Notes under the pieces: model-generated
Database searches by the model: none
Told to the model about the DNA's origin: nothing
The model's input: only the letters and a program-made list of their open reading frames with translations
Part shown: piece after piece, positions 43,297 to 51,161 of the stretch
Layout of the letters: every line of letters begins with the position of its first letter
How positions within the stretch are numbered: the stretch's first letter is position 1
Assembly: GCA_934747325.1 (NCBI GenBank)
Contig: CAKVGW010000004.1
Span: 1-51,463 of the forward strand
Direction: 5' to 3'
Length of the DNA: 51,463 bases
Origin: an uncultured Candidatus Melainabacteria bacterium
GTDB lineage: Bacteria; Cyanobacteriota; Vampirovibrionia; Gastranaerophilales; Gastranaerophilaceae
Made by a program: the position numbers and the translations under genes

Positions 43297-44577
43297 ATGA
43301 TTAAATCAATTATTTTGGCCGCAGGCAAAGGCACAAGAATGAAATCTGACACGCCTAAAGTTTTACATACAATTTTTGATAAAACTCTTGTCGGATATGT
43401 TATAGATGCAGTAAACAATACAGGTTTAGCTGATGAAAACTTTGTAATAGTAGGTCATCAAGCTGAAAGAGTAGAAGAATACATCAACAAAAATTATGAT
43501 AACGCAAAATGCGTTCTTCAATCACCACAGCTGGGTACAGGTCACGCTGTTAGCATGGCGCTACCTTACTTAAAAGACTTTGATGGCGAAGTAATAATTT
43601 TATGTGGCGACACACCATTAATTACATCCGAAACAATAAAAGAATTTGTTGAATATCATAGAGATAATAAATCTGATTTAACTGTTATGAGTGCGATTTT
43701 TGAAAATCCGACAAACTACGGAAGAATTATCAGAAATCAAGACAGTTCTTTAAATTCTATCGTTGAAGAAAAAGATGCCACTCCGGAACAAAAAGCTGTT
43801 AAAGAAATTAACGCAGGAATTTACTGCATTAATTGGGCAAAAATAAAACCTGCATTTAATGAACTAACAAGCAACAATGCTCAAGGCGAATATTATTTAA
43901 CAGACATTATCAAATGGGGTAATGAAAAGAATTTGTCAGTAAATGCCTACACTCTAAAAAACAATGAAGAAATATTTGGAATCAATTCAAAAACGCACCT
44001 TGCAGAAGCGACAAAGATGTTAAACAACAAAATTGTTCAAAAACATCTTGATAACGGAGTTCAAATAATTGACCCTGCTACAACTTGGATTTCTCCAGAA
44101 ACCGAAATTGGTGCAGACACAGTAATTTATCCGTCTTGTTACATAAACGGTAAAAATAAAATCGGCAAACATTGCAAAATCGGTCCTTTTGCTCATTTAA
44201 GAGGCGACGTTGTATTAGAAGATTACGTTAAAATCGGCAATTTTGTAGAAGTTAAAAAAACTACAATAAAATCACACACTAATGCTTGTCATTTAACTTA
44301 TCTTGGCGATAGTGAAATCGGTTCTAACGTAAATATCGGTGCCGGAACAATTACTGCTAATTACAACCCTTTAACAAAAGTAAAAAGTAAAACTATAATT
44401 AAAGACAATGTTAAAATCGGTTCTAATTCTGTGTTAGTAGCTCCAGTTACAATTGAAGAAGGTGCAAATGTAGGTGCAGTCGGAGTAATTACAAAGAATA
44501 TTCCTGAATGGTCTTTAGCGATTACTCGTTCACCTTTGAAATTAATTGAAGGCTGGGTTAAAAAACATTTAAAATAA
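43297..44577 (+). CDS. glmU: bifunctional GlmU (GlcNAc-1-P uridyltransferase / GlcN-1-P acetyltransferase)
   Basis: GlmU makes UDP-GlcNAc for peptidoglycan and lipopolysaccharide. Uridyltransferase motif SIILAAGKGTRMKSDTPKVLH is at 4-24; QLGTGHAVSMALP (about 78-90) and LCGDTPLI follow. The C-terminal left-handed beta-helix carries hexapeptide repeats (IGADTVIYPSCYI, IGKHCKIGPFAHLRGDVVLED) and the acetyltransferase site NACHLTYLGDSEIGSNVNIGAGT with the catalytic His, then NYNP. At 426 residues it lacks some 25-30 residues at the C-terminus compared with E. coli GlmU (456). A GAGGAG ribosome binding site precedes the ATG. Confidence 0.95.
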   Translation: MIKSIILAAGKGTRMKSDTPKVLHTIFDKTLVGYVIDAVNNTGLADENFVIVGHQAERVEEYINKNYDNAKCVLQSPQLGTGHAVSMALPYLKDFDGEVIILCGDTPLITSETIKEFVEYHRDNKSDLTVMSAIFENPTNYGRIIRNQDSSLNSIVEEKDATPEQKAVKEINAGIYCINWAKIKPAFNELTSNNAQGEYYLTDIIKWGNEKNLSVNAYTLKNNEEIFGINSKTHLAEATKMLNNKIVQKHLDNGVQIIDPATTWISPETEIGADTVIYPSCYINGKNKIGKHCKIGPFAHLRGDVVLEDYVKIGNFVEVKKTTIKSHTNACHLTYLGDSEIGSNVNIGAGTITANYNPLTKVKSKTIIKDNVKIGSNSVLVAPVTIEEGANVGAVGVITKNIPEWSLAITRSPLKLIEGWVKKHLK

Positions 44578-44590
44578 TTATCTTTGTATA

Positions 44591-44633
44591 AAAAAAGTGG
44601 AGATTTTGTTCAAATACAAAATCTCCACTTTTT
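44591..44633. terminator. bidirectional terminator between glmU and pdxA
   Basis: An 18-bp stem (AAAAAGTGGAGATTTTGT and its complement) with a short loop, A/T runs on both sides; it serves the converging glmU and pdxA genes. Confidence 0.9.
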
Positions 44634-44641
44634 GTTTATAT

Positions 44642-45586
44642 TTAATATAAGCAATATTTGATAGCTTCTATCATAGATTCAGGATTTGCTATATTTTTAC
44701 CGGCAATATCAAACGCTGTTCCATGACTTGGAGAAGTTCTTATAATATCCAATCCGATTGTCATGTTTACGGTTTTTTCTGAGGCTACGGCTTTTATAGG
44801 AATTAAGCCTTGGTCATGATAACAAGCTATATAACAATCATAGGGTGATTTTTCACCCCTTAAATAATTTTGCACTCCGCCAATAAACAAAGTATCAGCA
44901 GGCAATGGATTGGTAATATTTATTCCACGATTGCGAACCGCCTCAATTGCAGGAATGATTATTTCATCCTCTTCAGTTCCAATTATTCCATTTTCACCGG
45001 CATGAGGATTCAAAGCGCATAGTGCAAATGATGGTTTTTTAATAAGTAATTTGTTTTGAAAATAGCTTCTTAATCTTTCAACTTTTTCAATAATAACTTC
45101 TTTAGTAAGAGAATTGCTTACATCTTTTAATGCGCAATGTCTTGTTAACAATAGAACTCTAAAATATTTTGACACAAATAGCATTTCAGCCTTTTGTCCT
45201 TTGTGTGCCAGGAAATTTTCCAAAACCTCAGTTTGCCCGTTAAAATTATGTCCTGCAAGGTACATTGCTTCCTTTGATGTTGGAGCCGTTACAATAAATT
45301 TAGGTTTAATTTCGCAAGCTTTTTCTAACGCTCTAAACGCGAAGTCGCCCGCGCTTGCTGAAACTTCCCCAGGAACGATTTTTTCCGGATAATCAATTTC
45401 TATAATTTCATAATTGTTTTTTAAAATACCAGCGTTTGAATAAGCGTTCAAAATTTTAGAATTTGAAATTATAACAATATCCTTTGGCGGTAAATTCAAT
45501 AAATTTAACGCTTTTATCGTAATTTCAGCACCAATTCCGTTCGGGTCGCCTGTTGTTATTGCAATTTTATTAGAGTAGTTATTCAT
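44642..45586 (-). CDS. pdxA: PdxA-family dehydrogenase (4-hydroxythreonine-4-phosphate or threonate-4-phosphate)
   Basis: The 314 residues match PdxA: KIAITTGDPNGIGAEITIKAL at 7-27, VTAPTSKEAMYLAGHNFNGQTEVL with the metal-binding His, LALNPHAGENG-type segment ALCALNPHAGENGIIGTEE, and YHDQGLIPIKAV plus RTSPSHGTAFDIAGK near the end (metal-binding His residues). PdxA makes the pyridoxal phosphate precursor; PdxA2 paralogues act on D-threonate-4-phosphate or a similar four-carbon acid. Here it overlaps by 8 bp a DUF1537-family four-carbon acid sugar kinase, which favours the PdxA2-type catabolic role, but the usual role remains possible. Confidence 0.92.
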   Translation of the reverse strand: MNNYSNKIAITTGDPNGIGAEITIKALNLLNLPPKDIVIISNSKILNAYSNAGILKNNYEIIEIDYPEKIVPGEVSASAGDFAFRALEKACEIKPKFIVTAPTSKEAMYLAGHNFNGQTEVLENFLAHKGQKAEMLFVSKYFRVLLLTRHCALKDVSNSLTKEVIIEKVERLRSYFQNKLLIKKPSFALCALNPHAGENGIIGTEEDEIIIPAIEAVRNRGINITNPLPADTLFIGGVQNYLRGEKSPYDCYIACYHDQGLIPIKAVASEKTVNMTIGLDIIRTSPSHGTAFDIAGKNIANPESMIEAIKYCLY

Positions 45587-46883
45587 GATATTTAAAATAA
45601 TTTAAGATTTCTATTAAAGTTTTTGTATTACCTAAGTTGCCTGATTTTGTAACAATCCAACGATTATTAATATCAGAACAAATTGAAATTGCAGGCGCTA
45701 CTTCGTCTACAAGCTTTAATTCGTTTGATTTAATAGCCTTGCAACATTTATAAGATGTTTCACCACCCAACGTAATTAAGATTACGTTGATTTTTGAAAG
45801 AACTTTTTCTGTTAAATCCGCTAAATAATCAGTAATCTTTATTGCTAATTTATCTTTGGTTAATTCTGCATTAAAAGAATCTTCGGAAAAACCGTCAAAA
45901 TTCGCAATCAAATACGAAGTATGTACTACTACTGTAATATCACTTGATAAATTTCTGAAAATTCTATCAACAATTTCATCCGTAACACCCGCTAAAATAT
46001 CTTTAACATCAAGTGCGATGAAATTCACATTTTCAATATCATCAGATTGTTCTAGTTTAGCAATCTGCTCCGCTGTAATTTGTGTTGCAGTTCCTGAAAC
46101 CACAAATTTTGGCAATTTTTCTAAATGCAAAGGTTCTCGCTCTTTTTCTATTCCTGACAACCAAAATTTACCAAGGACTTGAGCGCCGGCTGCCGTTCCT
46201 GTCGGAAGTAATTTTTTATCACATTTTTTTATTGCCAATGCGATTTGCTCAATATCAGTAATTGAAGTTGCATCAGCCACAATTAACTTTTTACCTTCTT
46301 TAATCAATTCATTAATCTTAATCAAAATAGGGCCAGCACCATTCATAACTGTCTTTAAATCAATAGTCCCGACCAAATCCTTTTGTTTGTCATCCAATTG
46401 GGACATTAAAAGAGTCGGAACATGTGATTCCAAAATTGGAGAATGCGGATCCATTGCCATTTCAGTTCTACCTAGAGGAACTCCTTTAAGCAAGTGATAT
46501 CCGCCAACCGTAATTCTACCTTCTTGCGGAAATGCTGGCATGATTATCGCTGCATCATAATTTAAAATTTGAAGCATGGTTAAAGTTTCTTTTGCTATAT
46601 GACCGCGAATTGTCGAATCAATTTTTTTGTAATAATAGTCAAATGAAAAGTTTTCAACAAACGCCCTAACCGCTTTTTCAACTCTTGAAACAGCTTCCCA
46701 ATCTTCAACATTTCTTGATTCGGACGATAGTGCCCAAACCTCTGTGTCTGCTTTATCTTGCGGAATACATTCACTATCTAAGAGAATTTTAGTATTTGCA
46801 CCGCGCAAATGAAATTGCAAAGCTGTATCATTTGCACCAGTTAAATCATCCGCAATTATCCCTACTATATCAGAAAATATCAT
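45579..46883 (-). CDS. four-carbon acid sugar kinase family protein (DUF1537)
   Basis: This family phosphorylates D-threonate, D-erythronate and related acids. The 434 residues show IVGIIADDLTGANDTALQFHLRGANT at the start (key ADDLTGANDTA), FDYYYKKIDSTIRGHIAKE near 80-98, MPAFPQEGRITVGGYHLLKGVPL (about 115-137), LPTGTAAGAQVLGKFW and a C-terminal Gly-Gly-Glu-Thr segment LITLGGETSYKC (about 365-376) for nucleotide binding. It overlaps pdxA by 8 bp and ssb by one base (TAATG). The likely product, a 4-phosphate acid, would be the substrate of the adjacent PdxA. Confidence 0.9.
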   Translation of the reverse strand: MIFSDIVGIIADDLTGANDTALQFHLRGANTKILLDSECIPQDKADTEVWALSSESRNVEDWEAVSRVEKAVRAFVENFSFDYYYKKIDSTIRGHIAKETLTMLQILNYDAAIIMPAFPQEGRITVGGYHLLKGVPLGRTEMAMDPHSPILESHVPTLLMSQLDDKQKDLVGTIDLKTVMNGAGPILIKINELIKEGKKLIVADATSITDIEQIALAIKKCDKKLLPTGTAAGAQVLGKFWLSGIEKEREPLHLEKLPKFVVSGTATQITAEQIAKLEQSDDIENVNFIALDVKDILAGVTDEIVDRIFRNLSSDITVVVHTSYLIANFDGFSEDSFNAELTKDKLAIKITDYLADLTEKVLSKINVILITLGGETSYKCCKAIKSNELKLVDEVAPAISICSDINNRWIVTKSGNLGNTKTLIEILNYFKYHE

Positions 46884-47215
46884 TATTGTTGCTCTGCATC
46901 CCTTTTAGAACCTAACAATCTAACATTGTTAGCAATAATCAAAAATCTTTCTCTTTCTTCTCCTGTTTGGTCAGTCCATTTGCTGATAGAAATTCTACCG
47001 TCAACAACAACTTGGCGACCTTTTTTTATGTATTCGCCTGCAAATTCTGCTTGTTTATCCCAAACTTCTATATTATACCAATCAGTAACTTCGCCGTTTG
47101 TTTTTCTATCCCATCTGTTTACAGCCAAAGAAAAAGTTGTTTTAACTTTACCTGATTCAAAATATTTGATTTCTGCGTCTTGTCCTGCTCTACCAATGAT
47201 AGTTGCTGTATTCAT
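46883..47215 (-). CDS. ssb: single-stranded DNA-binding protein, short form
   Basis: The 110 residues are a single OB fold (NTATIIGRAGQDAEIKYFESGKVKTTFSLAVNR near 2-34, WYNIEVWDKQAEFAGEYIKKGRQVVVDGRI near 46-75). The C-terminus ends KRDAEQQ, so the acidic DDDIPF-type tip that recruits replication and repair proteins in most bacterial SSBs is missing. A strong AAGGAG site precedes the ATG. It heads the operon with the DUF1537 kinase and pdxA, an unexpected grouping. A second full-length SSB may exist elsewhere in the genome. Confidence 0.9.
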   Translation of the reverse strand: MNTATIIGRAGQDAEIKYFESGKVKTTFSLAVNRWDRKTNGEVTDWYNIEVWDKQAEFAGEYIKKGRQVVVDGRISISKWTDQTGEERERFLIIANNVRLLGSKRDAEQQ

Positions 47216-47281
47216 TAATTATCTCCTTAATTATTCAAGTATAAAAAAATTATAGCATAATACTTTTATTATAGTAACCTT

Positions 47282-48652
47282 TTATTCTTCTATAGATACC
47301 GCGTCAAATTTATATGCCTCTATCGTTCTTGAAAAATATTCAGGCGGAAGTCCGGCTTTTTCCTTCAAAGAATTCAAGAATATCTCTTTATCAGGTAATT
47401 GCTCCCACACAACAGGCAAATAAACAGCTCTTTTGTCCCTTTCTACAAGAATTATTCCATGCGGATGAATTTTTGATAACAAATCTCTTTCATCTTTGAA
47501 ATTTATTTTTTCAATTGCAGAAAGGATTGATACCGAAATTTCCAAATTTTCGAGTTCTTCTATTGATAACGGCTCAAATCTCGGGTCTTGAAATCCGGCA
47601 TTCTTTGCATTATCAATGATATCTAATATTAGAGGTTTTGTCGGATAAATCGAACCAATACAGCCTCTCAAGTCACCGTTTAATTTAAGCGTTACAAAAG
47701 ACGCACCAAATTGTGTTAAAACAGCAGGAATTCTGTGTGGCACAAATTCTTCTTGATTAATTGTAGCAATAATGCTCGACTTTGCAGCTTTTATAATATA
47801 TTTTGAAAAGTATCTTTCTATAAAATCATTTCTAGAATCCGTATACAAAAACCAAGCGCCATAACCAACAACCTTTTCTTTATCCGAACTAATATCACCT
47901 GAATTATACATTTCAGTTCTAATCATTACACATTCATTGTTATTAGCGAAATCAACAAGTCCTTTTATCCCTGTCATTCCGCATGCCTGCTGTTGTTCAA
48001 GAAATTCTATCCGTCCGGTTTCTATAACAGTCGCAGTATACGTATCAATTTGTCTGCATTGTTGTTGAGTATAATAATGACTTAAGTCTGATGAAATTAT
48101 AAAAGAAGAATTTTCCCAATAAGCAGATATCAAATCGGAAATCAATCTGTAATCACAGTTACCAACCAAGACCGGAACAATTTTTATCTTTTTCCCTATT
48201 TTCTTTAAATTCTTTACAAAATCAACTGCACTTTGTTTATGAGGCAAAAACATATTTTGAATAAAAGGCAACTGAACTTCTATAGAATGTTCGTTTTCAA
48301 AAACCTCATCCGCTATAATGCATGGGAACTTTTCTGCAATTTCTGTTATCAATTTATTATTGACTTCTAAATTACCAAGAGGAGTTTCGAAGAAACTGTA
48401 TTCCGGAAGCGCAATATTGTTAAAACTTTCATGATGAGATGGAGCAATAATAAAAACATTCTCACTCGGCTCAAAATGTTGATAAGCAGACATCATTGCA
48501 TGACCTGAATAAGCATAGCCTGCATGTGGCACTATAATAGCTTTTGATTTGTAATCAAAAGTTTGCTCTTCTTTGAATGAGTCTAATAAATTATTTAATT
48601 CTTCAGGATTTTCGGGATAAAAGCTCCCAGCAAATGATGTTTTTTTATTCAT
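47282..48652 (-). CDS. AmmeMemoRadiSam system protein, B-A fusion (MEMO1 + AMMECR1)
   Basis: The 456 residues join two domains. The MEMO1-like part (about 1-275) resembles extradiol dioxygenases: KTSFAGSFYPENPEELNNLL, IIVPHAGYAYSGHAMMSAY with metal-type His, IAPSHHESFN and SSDLSHYYTQQQC. The AMMECR1-like part (about 290-456) includes FGASFVTLKLNGDLRGCIGSI (key LRGCIGS) and NAKNAGFQDPRFEPL, and HPHGIILVERDKRAVYLPVVWEQLPDKEIFL (shortened here as HGIILV...YLPVVWEQLP). The partner radical SAM protein is not in the window. The biochemical reaction is unknown. Confidence 0.92.
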   Translation of the reverse strand: MNKKTSFAGSFYPENPEELNNLLDSFKEEQTFDYKSKAIIVPHAGYAYSGHAMMSAYQHFEPSENVFIIAPSHHESFNNIALPEYSFFETPLGNLEVNNKLITEIAEKFPCIIADEVFENEHSIEVQLPFIQNMFLPHKQSAVDFVKNLKKIGKKIKIVPVLVGNCDYRLISDLISAYWENSSFIISSDLSHYYTQQQCRQIDTYTATVIETGRIEFLEQQQACGMTGIKGLVDFANNNECVMIRTEMYNSGDISSDKEKVVGYGAWFLYTDSRNDFIERYFSKYIIKAAKSSIIATINQEEFVPHRIPAVLTQFGASFVTLKLNGDLRGCIGSIYPTKPLILDIIDNAKNAGFQDPRFEPLSIEELENLEISVSILSAIEKINFKDERDLLSKIHPHGIILVERDKRAVYLPVVWEQLPDKEIFLNSLKEKAGLPPEYFSRTIEAYKFDAVSIEE

Positions 48653-48716
48653 AAAATTATTATAAAATAGTTTTTATCTAATAGCAAAAATTTTTTTTAG
48701 AGGATTTTACATTAAT

Positions 48717-49295
48717 ATGAAGATTTCAAATAACTATAACATGCCTAATTTTAAAGGATATAAAAACTTAATAACTTTTGATCAAGAATCAAAAGGCAAT
48801 AGATTAGCCCTGTTTGCAGTTCAGCTTGATAACAACGGGACAAAAGATTTGGAGAATTACAAGCAACTGGCAAAATTTGACCAATGTTTTGATTCAAAAA
48901 TGGATGATACACTATTATGCATATATTCAGAAAATCCAAATCACAGGGCAATGTATCTAAACAATGACATACTATTGAGTGGAAACGAATTAAAAGAAGC
49001 ATCAAAAAAACTTTCAAAAAAGCAATTTCCTCAAATAGAATCCGGATATCTGAAAGCTTATACGCAACTTGCAAGCCTTACAAAACGAATTATGACTGAT
49101 AATAACTCCACCATAAAAGATAAAGGTATGCAAAAAGTAATGCAAAATGCACAAAAAATACTAACTTCATTTTGCGATGGAAACTCTAGCATTGCATTTC
49201 AAATTTTGCGGAATGCGTTCTATAATGTCTGCCCGCAAAAATCTACATCTATAATTAATTCAGGTATTAGCAAACTCTTAAAAAATTATTTCTAA
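48717..49295 (+). CDS. hypothetical protein with NFKGY N-terminus
   Basis: The family is not recognised. The 192 residues begin MKISNNYNMPNFKGYKN, a short Asn/Pro start with Phe-Lys-Gly that I recall from other proteins of gut Vampirovibrionia (memory, not checked). The rest is mixed: beta-type sequence to about residue 90 (NRLALFAVQLDNNG, DTLLCIYSENPNHRAMYL), then helices. No signal peptide is seen. An AGAGGA site lies 11 bases before ATG. It is divergent from the AmmeMemoRadiSam gene with 64 bp between. Confidence 0.65.
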   Translation: MKISNNYNMPNFKGYKNLITFDQESKGNRLALFAVQLDNNGTKDLENYKQLAKFDQCFDSKMDDTLLCIYSENPNHRAMYLNNDILLSGNELKEASKKLSKKQFPQIESGYLKAYTQLASLTKRIMTDNNSTIKDKGMQKVMQNAQKILTSFCDGNSSIAFQILRNAFYNVCPQKSTSIINSGISKLLKNYF

Positions 49296-49326
49296 TTAAC
49301 TTACATATCTTCCTGCCGGAATTTTT

Positions 49327-49385
49327 GTAAACTTTTGTAACAAAAACTTTAAAAGCCCTAAAGTTTTTTGAATTTATGCCGATAT
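49327..49385 (+). promoter_or_regulatory. perfect sigma-28 (FliA) promoter with upstream shared operator (site iii)
   Basis: GTAAACTTTTGTAAC (49327-49341), 17 bases, TAAAGTTT (49359-49366), 11 bases, GCCGATAT (49378-49385). The operator-to-promoter distance equals that of site i. It drives the 135-residue gene at 49421. Confidence 0.88.
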
Positions 49386-49420
49386 ATATATTACAAAAGG
49401 GAAAACAAAAGGACAGGGAT

Positions 49421-49828
49421 ATGGGACTAAATGTATCTATGAATTACTCATTCCAATTGGAAAATAGAGATATTCTAAAAAATACCGCAAAAAATATTTT
49501 AACAAATAGTGGTGCAACTCCTGAAGCAACACAAAAGATAGTTGAAAAGACTCTATTTGAAGGCGACAGACTATTAAAAGAACAATATACGAACCCTCAA
49601 TTATCTGTGTTGAAAGCTTCTACACAAATTAGTATTAACGATACTTTAAAGGAAACTTTAAAATATTTAAAATCACATGCTAAAAAAGAAATAAAAAAAA
49701 CTCCTGTTTTTGGAGAATTATGGAATATAGCTTCTGCTAACAATCAAGCTTCCGAAAAAAATCCATATCAAAACGAATTATACGAGTATCAAATAGACAA
49801 AGATACAGTAAATATCTTTGCTGCATAA
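49421..49828 (+). CDS. hypothetical helical protein under sigma-28 control
   Basis: The function is not recognised. An in-frame ATG at 49376 would overlap the sigma-28 -10 box and lie upstream of the predicted transcription start, so the real start is ATG 49421 (AGGACAGGG upstream), giving 135 residues beginning MGLNVSMNYSFQLENRD. The protein is helical, with EATQKIVEKTLFEGDRLLKE near 32-51 and KETLKYLKSHAKKEIKKTPV near 76-95. There is no signal peptide or Cys. The small size, Asn/Ser-rich N-terminus and sigma-28 promoter parallel the island at 23-28 kb. Confidence 0.72.
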   Translation: MGLNVSMNYSFQLENRDILKNTAKNILTNSGATPEATQKIVEKTLFEGDRLLKEQYTNPQLSVLKASTQISINDTLKETLKYLKSHAKKEIKKTPVFGELWNIASANNQASEKNPYQNELYEYQIDKDTVNIFAA

Positions 49829-49854
49829 ATTTTTAATTCAATAATCTCCTTCTA

Positions 49855-49886
49855 AAAAGCGGTTGAAAATTAATTTTCAACCGCTC
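49855..49886 (-). terminator. intrinsic terminator of the YhcH-type gene
   Basis: A 14-bp perfect palindromic stem (AGCGGTTGAAAATT / AATTTTCAACCGCT) with a T run on the minus strand only, just past the stop at 49893. Confidence 0.85.
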
Positions 49887-49892
49887 CTCGTA

Positions 49893-50342
49893 TTATATAG
49901 CAACTTTTACAATAACTTTTTTCACAAAGCGCTTTTTATTATTATCTAATGCAGGTTGATGCGCGTCCTGCGGGAAGAATACCAAGAAATCTCCTTGCTC
50001 TAAAACTTGATAATGAGCATTTATGTTTGATTTTAAAAATTCAATATCTTTTTTTTCGTTGTACTCTTCTGTTGTTGAACAATTTGAATAATCAGTAACA
50101 CCGACTTTTTCCTCTCCATTAATCATATATTGAATATCAATATACTTTCTATGACCTTCAAAAGGTGCATCGTCCTTTGTATCATAACTTTGAACATTGG
50201 CAAAAATTTTATCACCGTCAATTGTATGTTTTCCATCAGGCATGTTAAGCATGTCATTGTTTTTAAGCCATTCAAAACCTTGTTTCAATCTTGCTGAAAT
50301 ACCGTAATAAGTGCAGGCATGCTCTAATTTATCTTTAATCAT
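49893..50342 (-). CDS. YhcH/YjgK/YiaL family cupin protein
   Basis: This family (DUF386) of small cupins is linked to sugar and sialic-acid catabolism; the exact reaction varies. The 149 residues show GKHTIDGDKIFANVQSYDTK near 39-58, FEGHRKYIDIQYMINGEEKVG (about 63-83; metal-type His, Asp), EQGDFLVFFPQDAHQP (about 117-132) and VKKVIVKV at the end. I place the start at ATG 50342, where AAAGGAGG lies 7 bases upstream; the ATG at 50381 adds 13 residues not typical for the family. It is monocistronic, divergent from the 50471 gene and flanked by site e. Confidence 0.9.
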   Translation of the reverse strand: MIKDKLEHACTYYGISARLKQGFEWLKNNDMLNMPDGKHTIDGDKIFANVQSYDTKDDAPFEGHRKYIDIQYMINGEEKVGVTDYSNCSTTEEYNEKKDIEFLKSNINAHYQVLEQGDFLVFFPQDAHQPALDNNKKRFVKKVIVKVAI

Positions 50343-50364
50343 AGAATCCTCCTTTAAACTCTTC

Positions 50365-50435
50365 GTTACAAATCTTAACAAAATAAAAGAAAAAAGGCAA
50401 TTTTTAAAATAAGAAATACTTTATATAAATGTAAG
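50365..50435 (+). promoter_or_regulatory. shared-operator promoter (site e)
   Basis: GTTACAAATCTTAAC (50365-50379, the element in flipped orientation) precedes TATATAAATGTAAGG by 42 bases. AAATACTT before the box is the same as in sites b, c and d. It drives the 171-residue gene; the -35 region is weak. Confidence 0.65.
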
Positions 50436-50470
50436 GTTAAAAGGTTAGAACAAAGTTAGGTAGGTTTACT

Positions 50471-50986
50471 ATGTTAATGGCATTCTGGCAAGTCCAGAGA
50501 TTAACACGCGAAATAAATGCTCTTGAAAGACAGGCAATGGAAACCCGCAACAGACTTTCAAACTATCAAAAGTATGCAGGTATGTTGGGCGGTTCTTCTA
50601 CCATTACGATGGCAAACGTTGCAGGTATGTCAGCAGAGCTTTTGCCTAGAGCAACAATGTTTGCTCAGTTCTCTAATCAAGCAAGTTCAATGAGTGCAAT
50701 GCAAAACTTGCAAACAATGAAGATGGGCGGAATGGTTCCTTGGACAGGAAATGCGCTTCAACAATATCAAATGGAAATGAGTGCATTCTCCAAGTTCAAA
50801 GAAGAATCTATGAAAGCGCTCAAAGAACAAGAAATTCAAGTACTCAACGAAAAAGAAAAAGAAATTCAATTAGAAATGAACGATATAGAACAAAGGTTGT
50901 CAATGAAACGTGCAGAACTTCAATCCGTTAAACAGTTAGCGAGCGAAGAAGCTAGAGAAAGCGCACCTAAGTTCGGACTCGGATAA
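50471..50986 (+). CDS. hypothetical coiled-coil protein, member of the shared-operator gene set
   Basis: The family is not recognised. The 171 residues comprise an N-terminal helix (WQVQRLTREINALERQAMET, about 6-25), a Met/Ala/Ser/Gly-rich middle (about 38-95: MSAELLPRATMFAQFSNQAS, QNLQTMKMGGMVPW) and a long charged coiled coil (about 105-165: KFKEESMKALKEQEIQVLNE). There is no signal peptide. A Met-rich hinge between helical ends is also seen in translocator-like exported proteins, which is only suggestive. It ends before an intrinsic terminator and has the site e promoter. Confidence 0.75.
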   Translation: MLMAFWQVQRLTREINALERQAMETRNRLSNYQKYAGMLGGSSTITMANVAGMSAELLPRATMFAQFSNQASSMSAMQNLQTMKMGGMVPWTGNALQQYQMEMSAFSKFKEESMKALKEQEIQVLNEKEKEIQLEMNDIEQRLSMKRAELQSVKQLASEEARESAPKFGLG

Positions 50987-51069
50987 AGAATTTAATTTAA
51001 CTCTAAAAACGTAAATGTGTGTAGTAATCTACGTGAAGTGTATACCTATTAACTTAATAAATTCCCCTC

Positions 51070-51096
51070 GCCTCTCCTCTAAGAGGCTTTTTTTTT
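51070..51096 (+). terminator. intrinsic terminator of the 171-residue gene
   Basis: Stem GCCTCT / AGAGGC with a 6-base loop and nine T on the plus strand, 84 bp past the stop. Confidence 0.85.
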
Positions 51097-51106
51097 ATGT
51101 TAAATA

Positions 51107-51135
51107 TTGCTCGAAAAATGAATTTAATTTATAAT
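51107..51135 (+). promoter_or_regulatory. sigma-70-type promoter
   Basis: TTGCTC, 17 bases, TATAAT, about 20 bp upstream of a GGAGAG ribosome binding site and TTG start. It serves the partial gene at the window end. Confidence 0.6.
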
Positions 51136-51161
51136 GGGTAATAAAGAAATGGAGAGTTATT

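Noticed and set aside
49376..49420. ATG 49376 as the start of the gene ending at 49828
   Set aside because: It coincides with the sigma-28 -10 box (ATGCCGATAT) and lies before the predicted transcript start; ATG 49421 has the ribosome binding site.
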